Source of the DNA: DTU072 sp050309775
GTDB taxonomy: Bacteria; Bacillota; Clostridia; Christensenellales; DTU072
Assembly: GCA_050309775.1 (NCBI GenBank)
Contig: JBNRMV010000018.1
Span: 1 to 27,697, forward strand
Reading direction: 5' to 3'
DNA length: 27,697 bases
The notes below the pieces were generated by a model. That model saw only the letters and a program-made list of their open reading frames with translations. It did no database searches and was not told where the DNA came from. Both the position numbers and the translations under genes were made by a program. The stretch's first letter is position 1. Each line of letters begins with the position of its first letter. Positions 1-6,795 of the stretch are shown piece by piece.

Positions 1-203
1 TGATCTGCTGAGGGATTCCAGCCGTTTATGTTGGCGGCGGTGCCGTTTGCATAACTTGCTTCAGCTACCGGCGCCTCCTCACACAGCACAAATATATTGA
101 GTGCTGATATCGTCAATGCGGCGACAAGCGCTAGCAATATTGCAAAAAAAACAACAAATCTTAAATTTGAATTTTTATTGAAGTTTACAAAATTCTTAAT
201 CAT
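1..203 (-). CDS. Secreted protein, N-terminal fragment (partial)
   Basis: An open frame runs from an ATG at 203 leftward off the window edge (67 codons visible). A GGGAG ribosome-binding site lies at 211-215, eight bases upstream, and fixes the start. The first ~12 residues are polar and basic, followed by a hydrophobic stretch at about residues 16-40 (FVVFFAILLALVAALTIS and on), which looks like a signal peptide or N-terminal anchor. After it comes an Ala/Asn/Gly-rich stretch (YANGTAANINGWNPSA) typical of the start of an extracellular region. The domain content lies outside the window, so no function is assigned. It is transcribed in the same direction as ksgA but separated by a 279-bp AT-rich gap with its own candidate promoter. 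Confidence 0.7.
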   Translation of the reverse strand, partial: MIKNFVNFNKNSNLRFVVFFAILLALVAALTISALNIFVLCEEAPVAEASYANGTAANINGWNPSAD

Positions 204-292
204 TTTTTTGCTCCCTATCAGAAAATTCTTTGCCATATTCTTTAATATTCCGCAAAATTATTTATATACTTTCTTATTACTAATCTATGATA

Positions 293-321
293 ATAATAGT
301 ATAAAAGACATATAAAATCAA
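293..321 (-). promoter_or_regulatory. Candidate sigma-A-like promoter for the secreted protein
   Basis: On the minus strand TTGATT (316-321) and TATTAT (293-298) are separated by 17 bases. This would give a 5' leader of roughly 85 bases before the ATG at 203. The region is very AT-rich, so a chance match is possible. The rest of the 204-482 gap holds no convincing gene; it has two 12-bp palindromes, at 355-366 and 419-430. Confidence 0.35.
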
Positions 322-482
322 GTGCATTAGAAAAATATTCATTAAAACTTACAAATATTGCAATATATTCCCATTGGGACAGCGATTATTTACCATTTTG
401 TACTGCGTTTAATTGTTTTTTGCATGCAAATTTGGATTATTAGCAATGTAAAAAAATCGTCAATAATAAAATTTTTTAATTA

Positions 483-1298
483 CTATATTTTTTTAGAAAT
501 TTTTATAAAATCTTCAAGCGACAAAACCTCTCCTCTGATTTTTGTATCAAATCCTGCGCTTTCTATGGCAAAAACCGCGTCTTCACGGGAAAAAGAAAAT
601 GCCGCAATTATGTTGTTCAGAAGCGTTTTGCGGCGCATAGAAAAAGCCGCGCGGATAAGCCGTTTCAGCTTGTCATTCGTTTGGTTCAGATACTTGTCGC
701 TCCTTTCGATATGTACTACTGCGGAATCCACTTTGGGTACGGGGAAAAAGGATTTTTTGTCGACAATACGAGTGATTTTTGCTTCGCCCCACAGTTTGAC
801 GGCAAGCGTAACGGAGCCGTATTCGGCAGTGTTTTCTTTTGCGCAGAGTCTATCCGCCACTTCTTTTTGCATCATAAGCGTAAGACTTTTTGCCGGCAAT
901 CGGCTCTCGACAAATCGCATAACAAGCGGTGTGGTGATGTAATAAGGCAAGTTTGCAACGACGCTGAACTCGTCATTGCCGATAAGCGCCGCCAATGCGT
1001 CGTCTTTTAGTTTCAGCACATCTTCAAAGTGCAGCGTAAAGTTGTCGTATCCGGTCAACATTTCTTCAATTATTGGCTGCAACCTGCCGTCTATCTCAAA
1101 AGCATGCACCTTTGCCGCCCTTTCACATAACGCCTTTGTCAAAGTTCCGCCGCCTGCGCCTATTTCAAGCACAGTGTCGGCTGAAGTCGCGCCGCTGTCG
1201 CGGACGATGCTGTCAAGCAGGTTTTTGTCGCTTATAAAATTCTGTCCCAGCGCCTTGTTAAATCTGAAATTGTGTTTTTGTAATACTTCTTTGAGCAT
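483..1298 (-). CDS. ksgA: 16S rRNA (adenine(1518)-N6/adenine(1519)-N6)-dimethyltransferase
   Basis: KsgA/RsmA dimethylates two adjacent adenines in the 3'-terminal hairpin of 16S rRNA during late 30S assembly, using S-adenosylmethionine. The 271-residue product has the family's full length. It begins with the typical KALGQNFISDKNLL segment (about residues 15-28), followed by the SAM-binding motif EIGAGGGTLT and the catalytic motif NLPYYITTPLV, with the FFPVPKVDSAVV segment further on. A GGAGAG site lies just before the ATG. It is the last gene of the metG-tatD direction but is separated from the radical SAM gene by 140 bases containing its own candidate promoter. The usual neighbour rnmV (RNase M5) is absent. 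Confidence 0.96.
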   Translation of the reverse strand: MLKEVLQKHNFRFNKALGQNFISDKNLLDSIVRDSGATSADTVLEIGAGGGTLTKALCERAAKVHAFEIDGRLQPIIEEMLTGYDNFTLHFEDVLKLKDDALAALIGNDEFSVVANLPYYITTPLVMRFVESRLPAKSLTLMMQKEVADRLCAKENTAEYGSVTLAVKLWGEAKITRIVDKKSFFPVPKVDSAVVHIERSDKYLNQTNDKLKRLIRAAFSMRRKTLLNNIIAAFSFSREDAVFAIESAGFDTKIRGEVLSLEDFIKISKKI

Positions 1299-1352
1299 TG
1301 TTCTCTCCGCGTTTTTGACATAATTTACCGATGAGCAAGATGGAAAATATGT

Positions 1353-1381
1353 ATTATACTATATGTAGACAAAAGATAAAA
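1353..1381 (-). promoter_or_regulatory. Candidate promoter of ksgA
   Basis: A perfect minus-strand TATAAT occupies 1353-1358, with a weak -35 (TTTTAT, 1376-1381) 17 bases further upstream. It lies 54 bases before the ksgA ATG. The -10 is convincing; the -35 is poor. Confidence 0.4.
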
Positions 1382-1407
1382 ACTTGGGGTACAAAAGATG
1401 AATTTAG

Positions 1408-1436
1408 GGAGGCTGTGTCATACAGTCTCCTTTTTT
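1408..1436 (+). terminator. Intrinsic terminator-like hairpin, oriented on the plus strand
   Basis: A nine-base-pair stem (GGAGGCTGT with ACAGTCTCC, one G-T wobble) has a five-base loop and is followed by TTTTTT on the plus strand. The flanking genes are both on the minus strand, where the hairpin is preceded by A's and has no U-tract after it. As a terminator it therefore faces the opposite way to the annotated genes. It begins right after the radical SAM stop codon. Confidence 0.55.
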
Positions 1437-1438
1437 AT

Positions 1439-2032
1439 TTAATCTACATATTTTCGTACACGCAGTTCTACCCCCAGTCCTTCGGCTATCTCCTGTGCTC
1501 TTCTTATTTCGTCCTCTCCTATGCAGTCAACAACGGAAAGTCTGACCTGAATGCCTTTTTCCTTGCACGCCTTGGCAAAGCGCAAAAGCGACTTGTATCC
1601 TTCCTCGCCAAAATCGCAATGGCAAATGTCTTGGTACTTTGCGGCGGTGGTGGCGTTCAGCGAAATGCTTATGACATCTATGCGGTCTTTCAACAGCTTT
1701 GCGGTATCGATACCGGGGTGTATGAGGTCGGCCTGCCCGTTGGTGTTCAAGCGTGTATTCTTGTTTTTGCTTTTCAAAAAATCGGCAATTTCTACTATGG
1801 CGTCTAAGCGATAAAGCGGCTCGCCAAAACCGCAAAAGACAAAATCCGAATACTCCAAATAATTATGAAGCTTAACTATCACCTCCGCTGCCGTAGGCTC
1901 TTTCTCCAGCCATAAGTAATAATCGTAAAAAGTCTGCCTGCCGTTGCGTACGCAAAAATCACAGCTGTTGGAGCATCTGTTGGTTAAGTTTATATAAACT
2001 TTGTTGTCAATTGTATATACTGTGGTGTTCAT
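1439..2032 (-). CDS. TatD-associated radical SAM protein
   Basis: A 197-residue radical SAM protein. Cys20, Cys24 and Cys27 form the CxxxCxxC motif (TNRCSNSCDFC) that binds the [4Fe-4S] cluster used to cleave S-adenosylmethionine. The GFGEPL segment corresponds to the SAM-binding GGE-type motif, and later beta strands (RLNTNGQ, ISISLNA) fit a short TIM-like barrel. Length, motif spacing and position right after tatD match the TatD family-associated radical SAM group as I know it; the substrate of that group is unknown to me. The ATG is one base after the tatD stop, and the ribosome-binding site GAAGGA lies inside the last tatD codons, so the two are probably translationally coupled. Confidence 0.88.
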   Translation of the reverse strand: MNTTVYTIDNKVYINLTNRCSNSCDFCVRNGRQTFYDYYLWLEKEPTAAEVIVKLHNYLEYSDFVFCGFGEPLYRLDAIVEIADFLKSKNKNTRLNTNGQADLIHPGIDTAKLLKDRIDVISISLNATTAAKYQDICHCDFGEEGYKSLLRFAKACKEKGIQVRLSVVDCIGEDEIRRAQEIAEGLGVELRVRKYVD

Positions 2033-2033
2033 T

Positions 2034-2813
2034 TTATCCTTCTTTATTCATTCTGCCAAACAGTTCTTTGGTGTTCCGACGGGTGATTTCGGCAATTTCC
2101 TCATAGGTGCGATTTGTATATAAAGCCACTTTTTGGGCTACTAAACTCACATATTTGGGATAATTAAGCCGCCCCCTATGCGGTTCTGGGGTCATGTACG
2201 GACAGTCGGTTTCGATAAGCAATTTTTCTATCGGGGTCTCGGCTACTATGCGTGGTTTTTCGGTGGCATTCTTAAAAGTAATGGCGCCGCCGTATGAAAA
2301 ATATAGCCCCAGTTTGGCATACTCCCGCATCATTTCCGCGCTGCCGCTGTAACAATGCAAAATAGCGCCGTTCTTGAGTTTTTGTTTGTTTTGTTTAAGC
2401 AGTTCCAGCATAGGCTGATAGGCGTCACGCAGGTGAATTATCACCGGCAATGCCAACCCGTCGGCAAGCTCCAGCTGTTCAAGGAATACCCTTTGTTGTA
2501 CCTCTCTTGGGGAGTGGTCATAATAAAAATCCAAACCGATTTCTCCCACCGCTACTACTTTTTTGTTGGTTGCGGCTTGGGCAAAATAGTCATAGGCTTG
2601 TTGGCTTGCGTCCTTGGCGTCATGGGGGTGAATGCCCACCGCGGCAAAAACGCCGTCATGCTGAGCTATGTCAACGGACATTTTGCTGGACGGCAAATCA
2701 TACCCTACATTTATTATTGCTTCAAGATTGTCCTTGGGCATGTCAGCAATTATGCTATGAAGTTCCGGCAACAATCGCTTGTCATTCAAATGTGCATGAG
2801 AATCAATCAGCAT
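2034..2813 (-). CDS. tatD: TatD family metal-dependent hydrolase / 3'-5' DNase
   Basis: A 259-residue TatD-type amidohydrolase-fold nuclease. Metal-binding motifs appear in order: HxH at residues 6-8 (DSHAHLND), the glutamate in VAVGEIGLDFYYD, the histidines in VIIHLRDA and HCYSGS, and the aspartate in LIETDCPYMTP. The family removes nucleotides from DNA or RNA 3' ends. An upstream in-frame extension exists but reads the end of metG in another frame. The ATG at 2813 overlaps the metG TGA by one base (TGATG) and gives the family's normal N-terminus, so I use it. Translation is probably coupled to metG. Confidence 0.93.
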   Translation of the reverse strand: MLIDSHAHLNDKRLLPELHSIIADMPKDNLEAIINVGYDLPSSKMSVDIAQHDGVFAAVGIHPHDAKDASQQAYDYFAQAATNKKVVAVGEIGLDFYYDHSPREVQQRVFLEQLELADGLALPVIIHLRDAYQPMLELLKQNKQKLKNGAILHCYSGSAEMMREYAKLGLYFSYGGAITFKNATEKPRIVAETPIEKLLIETDCPYMTPEPHRGRLNYPKYVSLVAQKVALYTNRTYEEIAEITRRNTKELFGRMNKEG

Positions 2814-4762
2814 CAGCTCACCGTGCTTCCCGAATCGACCTTTTTCTCTGCGTTGACCAAAATTATGTTGCCTTCCTTGTCCTCTGCGCACAGTATCATG
2901 CCCTGGCTGAGTTCTCCGCACAGCTTTGCAGGTTTAAGGTTACAGACAACTACTACCTGTTTGCCGACCATTTCTTCGGGAGTAAATGACTTGGCAATGC
3001 CGCTGACAATGGTTCTTCTTTCGCCGGCTATGTCCACTTCAAGTTTCAGCAGTTTTTCGCTGCGCTTAATCTTTTCGCATGCCATGACTTCCCCAATCCG
3101 CAAGTCAAGTTTTGCAAAATCGTCATAGGTTATTTCTGCCTTAGTTTCGGGCTTTTGTTCGGACTCTATGGGTTTTTGCTCCTTGTTGCCGGCAAGCTGT
3201 TCGGCAAGGTTTTCCAACTCCGCAAGCTCCTTGTCAATATTCATTCTTTGGAACAGCGGCTCAGATTTTGTGATAGTTTCTCCGCCCTTGAACTTTCCGA
3301 AAGTAATATTGTTCTCAAAAAGTCTGGGTTGCTCTTCTCCGATATCGGCAAGCACTTTTTCTGCCGTTTGCGGCAAGAACGGCACAAGTATTGTGCCGAC
3401 AACCCTCAATGTTTCTATCAGGTTGTAAAGCACAGTCGCCAGCCTGTCTTTCTTGGATTCGTCTTTTGCCAACAACCACGGCGTCGTCTCGTCAATATAT
3501 TTGTTAGCGCGCGAAATAACTTGCCATATCTCTGAAAGCGCTTCGGGAATGAGCAATTTGTCAACATTTTCTTTTATTTTTTCATATAAACCGTTTACCT
3601 TTTCGATAAGCTGAGAATCATACTCTCCGCTTTCACGGCTGCTTGGCAAAATGCCGCCGAAATACTGATTTACCATGGCGGTAGAGCGGCTCAACAGATT
3701 GCCCAAATTGTTGCAGAGGTCGCTGTTTATTCTGGAAAGGAATGTATAATTTGTAAAGGCGCCGTCCTGTCCGAAAGGCACTTCACGCAGCAAATAATAC
3801 CTTACGGCATCGACCTTGTATCTTTCCGATAGAATAACCGGGTCTATTATGTTGCCCTTGCTTTTACTTATTTTGTCGCTGCCAAATAACAACCAGCCGT
3901 GTCCGTAAATCTTTTTCGGCAAAGGCAAATCCAGAGCCATGAGTAGCGCCGGCCATATGATAGAATGGAATCTTATTATTTCTTTGCCCATCATATGCAC
4001 TTCCGCCGGCCAAAACTTTTGGAAAAGGCTGTCGTCTTCGCTCATGTATCCCAAAGCGGTGATATAATTGCTCAAAGCGTCAATCCAAACATATATGATG
4101 TGGTCTGAGTCAAAAGGCACTTTTACGCCCCATTTGAACGAAGTTCTGGAAACCGCCAAATCCTGCAAGCCGACTTTCAGAAAGTTGTTCAGCATTTCGT
4201 TTTGTCTGGACTTCGGTTGTAGGAATTCGGGGTTGTTCTCTATCAGTTCGATAAGCCTGTCTTGATATTTGCTCAGACGGAAAAAATAGCTGCTTTCTTT
4301 TGTCAATTCCACTTCTCTGCCACAATCGGGGCATTTGTTGTCATTGAGCTGCGACTTTGTCCAAAACGATTCGCACGGGGTGCAGTACCAGCCCTCGTAT
4401 TGGCTTTTGTAAATGTCCCCTTTGTCATAAAGTTTTTGAAAAATCTTTTGCACTGCTTCTTCATGGTATTTGTCGGTGGTTCTGATAAATTTGTCGTACG
4501 AAATATTCAGCAGGTCCCAAATTTTTATCAGCGAATCAACTTGTCGATCGACATATTCTTTGGTGTCCACGCCGGCGGCTTTTGCGACTTTTTCTATCTT
4601 TTGCCCATGCTCATCCGTCCCCGTCAAATAAAAAACATCAAAGTCCTGCATTCTTTTGAACCGCGCCAGCGCGTCGCACACAACGGTGGTATAGCAAGTG
4701 CCAAGATGCCATTTGCCGCTTGGATAATAAATGGGTGTGGTAATATAAAATTTCTCTTTCAT
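2813..4762 (-). CDS. metG: Methionyl-tRNA synthetase
   Basis: A 649-residue class I aminoacyl-tRNA synthetase that charges tRNA-Met, including the initiator tRNA. The HIGH-type signature is HLGT at residues 19-22 and the KMSKS loop is KISKSKG near residue 298. The CP domain carries a zinc knuckle (CTPC followed by CPDC). The last ~105 residues (from FAKLDLRIGEVMACE) form a C-terminal EMAPII-like tRNA-binding domain of the dimeric bacterial enzymes. A GAGG-containing ribosome-binding site precedes the ATG. It heads the metG-tatD-radical SAM operon. The leader is only about 30 bases, so there is no room for a T-box. Confidence 0.97.
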   Translation of the reverse strand: MKEKFYITTPIYYPSGKWHLGTCYTTVVCDALARFKRMQDFDVFYLTGTDEHGQKIEKVAKAAGVDTKEYVDRQVDSLIKIWDLLNISYDKFIRTTDKYHEEAVQKIFQKLYDKGDIYKSQYEGWYCTPCESFWTKSQLNDNKCPDCGREVELTKESSYFFRLSKYQDRLIELIENNPEFLQPKSRQNEMLNNFLKVGLQDLAVSRTSFKWGVKVPFDSDHIIYVWIDALSNYITALGYMSEDDSLFQKFWPAEVHMMGKEIIRFHSIIWPALLMALDLPLPKKIYGHGWLLFGSDKISKSKGNIIDPVILSERYKVDAVRYYLLREVPFGQDGAFTNYTFLSRINSDLCNNLGNLLSRSTAMVNQYFGGILPSSRESGEYDSQLIEKVNGLYEKIKENVDKLLIPEALSEIWQVISRANKYIDETTPWLLAKDESKKDRLATVLYNLIETLRVVGTILVPFLPQTAEKVLADIGEEQPRLFENNITFGKFKGGETITKSEPLFQRMNIDKELAELENLAEQLAGNKEQKPIESEQKPETKAEITYDDFAKLDLRIGEVMACEKIKRSEKLLKLEVDIAGERRTIVSGIAKSFTPEEMVGKQVVVVCNLKPAKLCGELSQGMILCAEDKEGNIILVNAEKKVDSGSTVS

Positions 4763-4799
4763 TTGAGTCGCCTCTTAAAATTATGTATTATGAAATACC

Positions 4800-4828
4800 A
4801 TTATATACCTAAAAACCTCAAAAGTAAA
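4800..4828 (-). promoter_or_regulatory. Promoter of the metG operon
   Basis: On the minus strand TTTACT (4823-4828) and TATAAT (4800-4805) are separated by exactly 17 bases. The predicted transcription start is about 30 bases before the metG ATG. Confidence 0.65.
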
Positions 4829-4932
4829 TTGATTTTGCCGACTATCAAGGCATTTTTCCAACGCCGCTTTTTCAGTATAAAATGCAAAAAAAGTGGCAAT
4901 GCTTGAAGTGAACCCCTTTGCGCTGTTTTTAA

Positions 4933-4938
4933 TATAAT
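4933..4938 (+). promoter_or_regulatory. -10 element upstream of the MazF-like gene
   Basis: A plus-strand TATAAT lies at 4933-4938 and no good -35 is seen 16-18 bases upstream. A start near 4945 would fall at the GAGGG (4944-4948) that serves the mini-ORF. The promoter is therefore uncertain, and a more upstream start is possible. Confidence 0.4.
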
Positions 4939-4955
4939 GCAATGAGGGATAAATT

Positions 4956-4985
4956 GTGAAAAGACACAAAAAGGATATTGAGTGA
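4956..4985 (+). CDS. Nine-codon mini-ORF overlapping the start of the MazF-like gene
   Basis: A GTG-initiated frame encodes MKRHKKDIE and stops at TGA 4983-4985. A GAGGG site at 4944-4948 lies seven bases upstream, which is ideal spacing. The stop overlaps the GTG start of the MazF-like gene (GTGA arrangement), so ribosomes ending here could reinitiate on the toxin gene. The peptide is highly basic and has no resemblance I recognise to a MazE antitoxin. It may be a leader peptide that sets toxin translation, or it may be chance. The toxin also has its own AAGGA site inside this mini-ORF. Confidence 0.35.
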   Translation: MKRHKKDIE

Positions 4986-5320
4986 GAAGAGGGGATTTAT
5001 ATTACGCTGATTTAAGCCCTGTGGTAGGTAGCGAACAAGGCGGCATAAGGCCAGTACTTATTGTGCAAAACGACATAGGCAACAAACATTCGCCGACGGT
5101 AATAGCCGCTGCGGTAACTTCGCAAATGAACAAAGCAAAACTGCCGACGCACATAGAATTGGATACAACTTGCGGACTGCCGAAAGACTCCGTTGTACTT
5201 ACCGAACAAATCCGCACTCTCGACAAACGCCGACTTATGGATAAAATCGGCTCGCTTGACGAATCCCTGATGCAAAGAGTCAATGCCGCTTTGCTTATAA
5301 GTTTGGGCTTCTTTTCTTAA
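4982..5320 (+). CDS. PemK/MazF-like endoribonuclease (EndoA type)
   Basis: A 112-residue protein of the MazF/PemK family, which cuts single-stranded mRNA at short motifs. It matches the Bacillus EndoA (NdoA) pattern: RRGDLYYADLSPVVGSEQGG at the N-terminus, the conserved arginine in IRPVLIVQND (Arg23) and Thr46 in AAVTSQ, two positions offset from EndoA Arg25 and Thr48. LTEQIRTLDKRRL is also typical. An in-frame stop directly before the GTG at 4982 forces that start; AAGGA at 4971-4975 is the ribosome-binding site. No MazE-like antitoxin gene lies upstream: the next gene is the divergent metG. It converges with birA, and the two stop codons overlap in the palindrome TTAA (5317-5320). Confidence 0.93.
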   Translation: MRRGDLYYADLSPVVGSEQGGIRPVLIVQNDIGNKHSPTVIAAAVTSQMNKAKLPTHIELDTTCGLPKDSVVLTEQIRTLDKRRLMDKIGSLDESLMQRVNAALLISLGFFS

Positions 5321-6057
5321 TCCGTCACTGTGACATCGCCGCTGAATATATCGACAGTTCCGACAGAAGTATCAACAAGCAAAGCTCCTTCTCTGCTTAT
5401 TCCCGTTACGATGCCCTCTATGCTGTCTTTGCCGCGCGCAACAACAACCTTTTTGCCAAGTATGTTCAAATACTTGCGGTATGCACTCATAACCTCGTCA
5501 AATTCAGCCTTGCAAAGTTTATAGAACTCTTTTAGCACATCGGCAATAACTTCGGCTCTGGTCTTATTCCGTACGCCCTCCAAATAAAGTGAAGTTGCAA
5601 TATCGGTCAACTCACTCAAATCGTTAAAGACATTTATGCCCACGCCTAAATACACTTTCTTGCTGTCCGTATACGAAAGTATGCCGCATATTTTTTTACC
5701 TTCTAAAAAAATATCATTCGGCCATTTTATTTTAGCGTCAAGCCCATATTGAGCCAAAACGGTAGCTGTAGCAACAGAAATGAGCGGAACAAAGCTCAGC
5801 GGCGGTTTTTCTTCAAGTGCAGTCACCAGGGTAAAATAACATCCGCCCTCATGCGAAACAAACTTTCGGTCCAGCCGCCCTCTGCCCTCCGACTGACTTA
5901 CGGCAACATAGAGATGGTCTTTATTGCCGCAGTCTGCCGATTTAGCATAATCTTGGGTTGAGGCACACTTCACAACGCTTGCGCATATATCGATATCAAT
6001 TTTTTGCAACGCCGCATTCAGTACGCCGTCATCAAGAATGTCAGTCCTCATGGTCAT
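5317..6057 (-). CDS. birA: Biotin--[acetyl-CoA-carboxylase] ligase (no DNA-binding domain)
   Basis: Biotin protein ligase makes biotinyl-AMP and attaches biotin to the carrier-protein lysine. The 246-residue product has the catalytic core with GRGRLDRKF at residues 58-66 (biotinyl-AMP loop), KWPND at 111-115 and GILSYTDSKKVYLGVGINV, then the small C-terminal beta-barrel domain (about 200-246). No N-terminal helix-turn-helix is present, so it is the monofunctional type and cannot act as the BirA repressor. The ATG at 6057 lies within the end of recX (17-base overlap). A second in-frame ATG at 6051 is an alternative; neither has a clear Shine-Dalgarno, so translation is probably coupled to recX. 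Confidence 0.94.
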   Translation of the reverse strand: MTMRTDILDDGVLNAALQKIDIDICASVVKCASTQDYAKSADCGNKDHLYVAVSQSEGRGRLDRKFVSHEGGCYFTLVTALEEKPPLSFVPLISVATATVLAQYGLDAKIKWPNDIFLEGKKICGILSYTDSKKVYLGVGINVFNDLSELTDIATSLYLEGVRNKTRAEVIADVLKEFYKLCKAEFDEVMSAYRKYLNILGKKVVVARGKDSIEGIVTGISREGALLVDTSVGTVDIFSGDVTVTD

Positions 6058-6649
6058 TTTGGTCGGAAAAAATGCTTTCTATGGCTCTTATTATGCTGTC
6101 GTTATTAAAGCCCTTTTGCGCCAAGGAACGATACAGCTTGTCACGGGTGGCTCTTTCGCCTTTGAGTCTAATATATTTGCGCGCGGCAGCAAGCGCTGTT
6201 TTGTCATCTGTGTCTGGTTCTTCTTCAAAAACTCTTTGAATAATCTGTTCGTCTATCCCCTGTCTTTTTAGTTCGTATTCCAGCAGTCGGCGGCCTTTGG
6301 TGCGGCTGTAGGTCTTTACATAGCATTGTGCGTAATAGTCGTCGTTCAGCAAGGAATATTCCTCGGCTTTTTGTATGGCAAAATTTACTGCCTTGCTTCC
6401 AAACCCCTTTTGGCGCAGCCTGGTAGCGGCGTCCTTTTTGCTCTTTTGGCTTCTTGCAAGTAGCCCAAACAAGTATTGCTTGGCAAGCAAACAATCACTT
6501 TTTTCTTTGAGTTCAAAAAACTGTTTTGCGCCTATTTCGCCCTCTTGCAGCCGTTGTGTAAAAATGACTTCGTTTGAAAAGTCATACTCCTTGCCGTCAG
6601 CGGTTATTATGCTCTTTGTTTTTCCTTGTTTTATGCTTTGTATTTCCAT
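6041..6649 (-). CDS. recX: Regulatory protein RecX
   Basis: RecX binds RecA filaments and limits RecA activity. The 202-residue product has an N-terminal extension (about 1-60) and then three three-helix repeats, visible as AKQYLFGLLARSQKSKKDAATRLRQKGF, YYAQCYVKTYSRTKGRRLLEYELKRQG and AARKYIRLKGERATRDKLYRSLAQKGF (each read in parts). It is upstream of, and overlaps, birA. No Shine-Dalgarno is found before the ATG at 6649; instead a promoter -10 ends six bases before it, suggesting a leaderless mRNA. There is no other methionine near the N-terminus. Confidence 0.9.
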   Translation of the reverse strand: MEIQSIKQGKTKSIITADGKEYDFSNEVIFTQRLQEGEIGAKQFFELKEKSDCLLAKQYLFGLLARSQKSKKDAATRLRQKGFGSKAVNFAIQKAEEYSLLNDDYYAQCYVKTYSRTKGRRLLEYELKRQGIDEQIIQRVFEEEPDTDDKTALAAARKYIRLKGERATRDKLYRSLAQKGFNNDSIIRAIESIFSDQNDHED

Positions 6650-6655
6650 GGAAAA

Positions 6656-6684
6656 ATTATACCAAAGTTAAATAGGTTTTGCAA
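6656..6684 (-). promoter_or_regulatory. Promoter of recX-birA, probably leaderless
   Basis: On the minus strand TTGCAA (6679-6684), a 17-base spacer and TATAAT (6656-6661) form a good sigma-A promoter. Only six bases (TTTTCC) separate the -10 from the recX ATG, so transcription is expected to start at or next to the A of the ATG. Confidence 0.65.
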
Positions 6685-6722
6685 TAACGGCGGCGGCGCT
6701 TTACGATATGGGTTTATTACTA

Positions 6723-6751
6723 TTGTATTTTTTTACATATTATTATATAAT
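6723..6751 (+). promoter_or_regulatory. Promoter of the alpha-mannosidase operon
   Basis: TTGTAT (6723-6728) and TATAAT (6746-6751) are spaced by 17 bases. The predicted leader is about 38 bases and contains the GGAGG site at 6784-6788. It diverges from the recX promoter. Confidence 0.55.
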
Positions 6752-6795
6752 ATAAAACATAGCAAATTGAGGTGAAAGCCTTTGGAGGATATATG

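Noticed and set aside
358..942. Plus-strand ORF opposite ksgA
   Set aside because: It is the complement of ksgA coding sequence, where the minus-strand frame carries all KsgA motifs.
2814..2921. N-terminal extension of TatD
   Set aside because: It reads the end of metG out of frame and is rich in Arg/Gly/Gln. The ATG overlapping the metG stop gives the normal TatD start.
4763..4830. T-box leader for metG
   Set aside because: The promoter sits about 30 bases before the ATG, far too short for a T-box.
4781..4969. 62-codon minus-strand ORF upstream of metG as a possible antitoxin or leader
   Set aside because: It covers the metG promoter, has no ribosome-binding site and has a low-complexity composition unlike MazE antitoxins.
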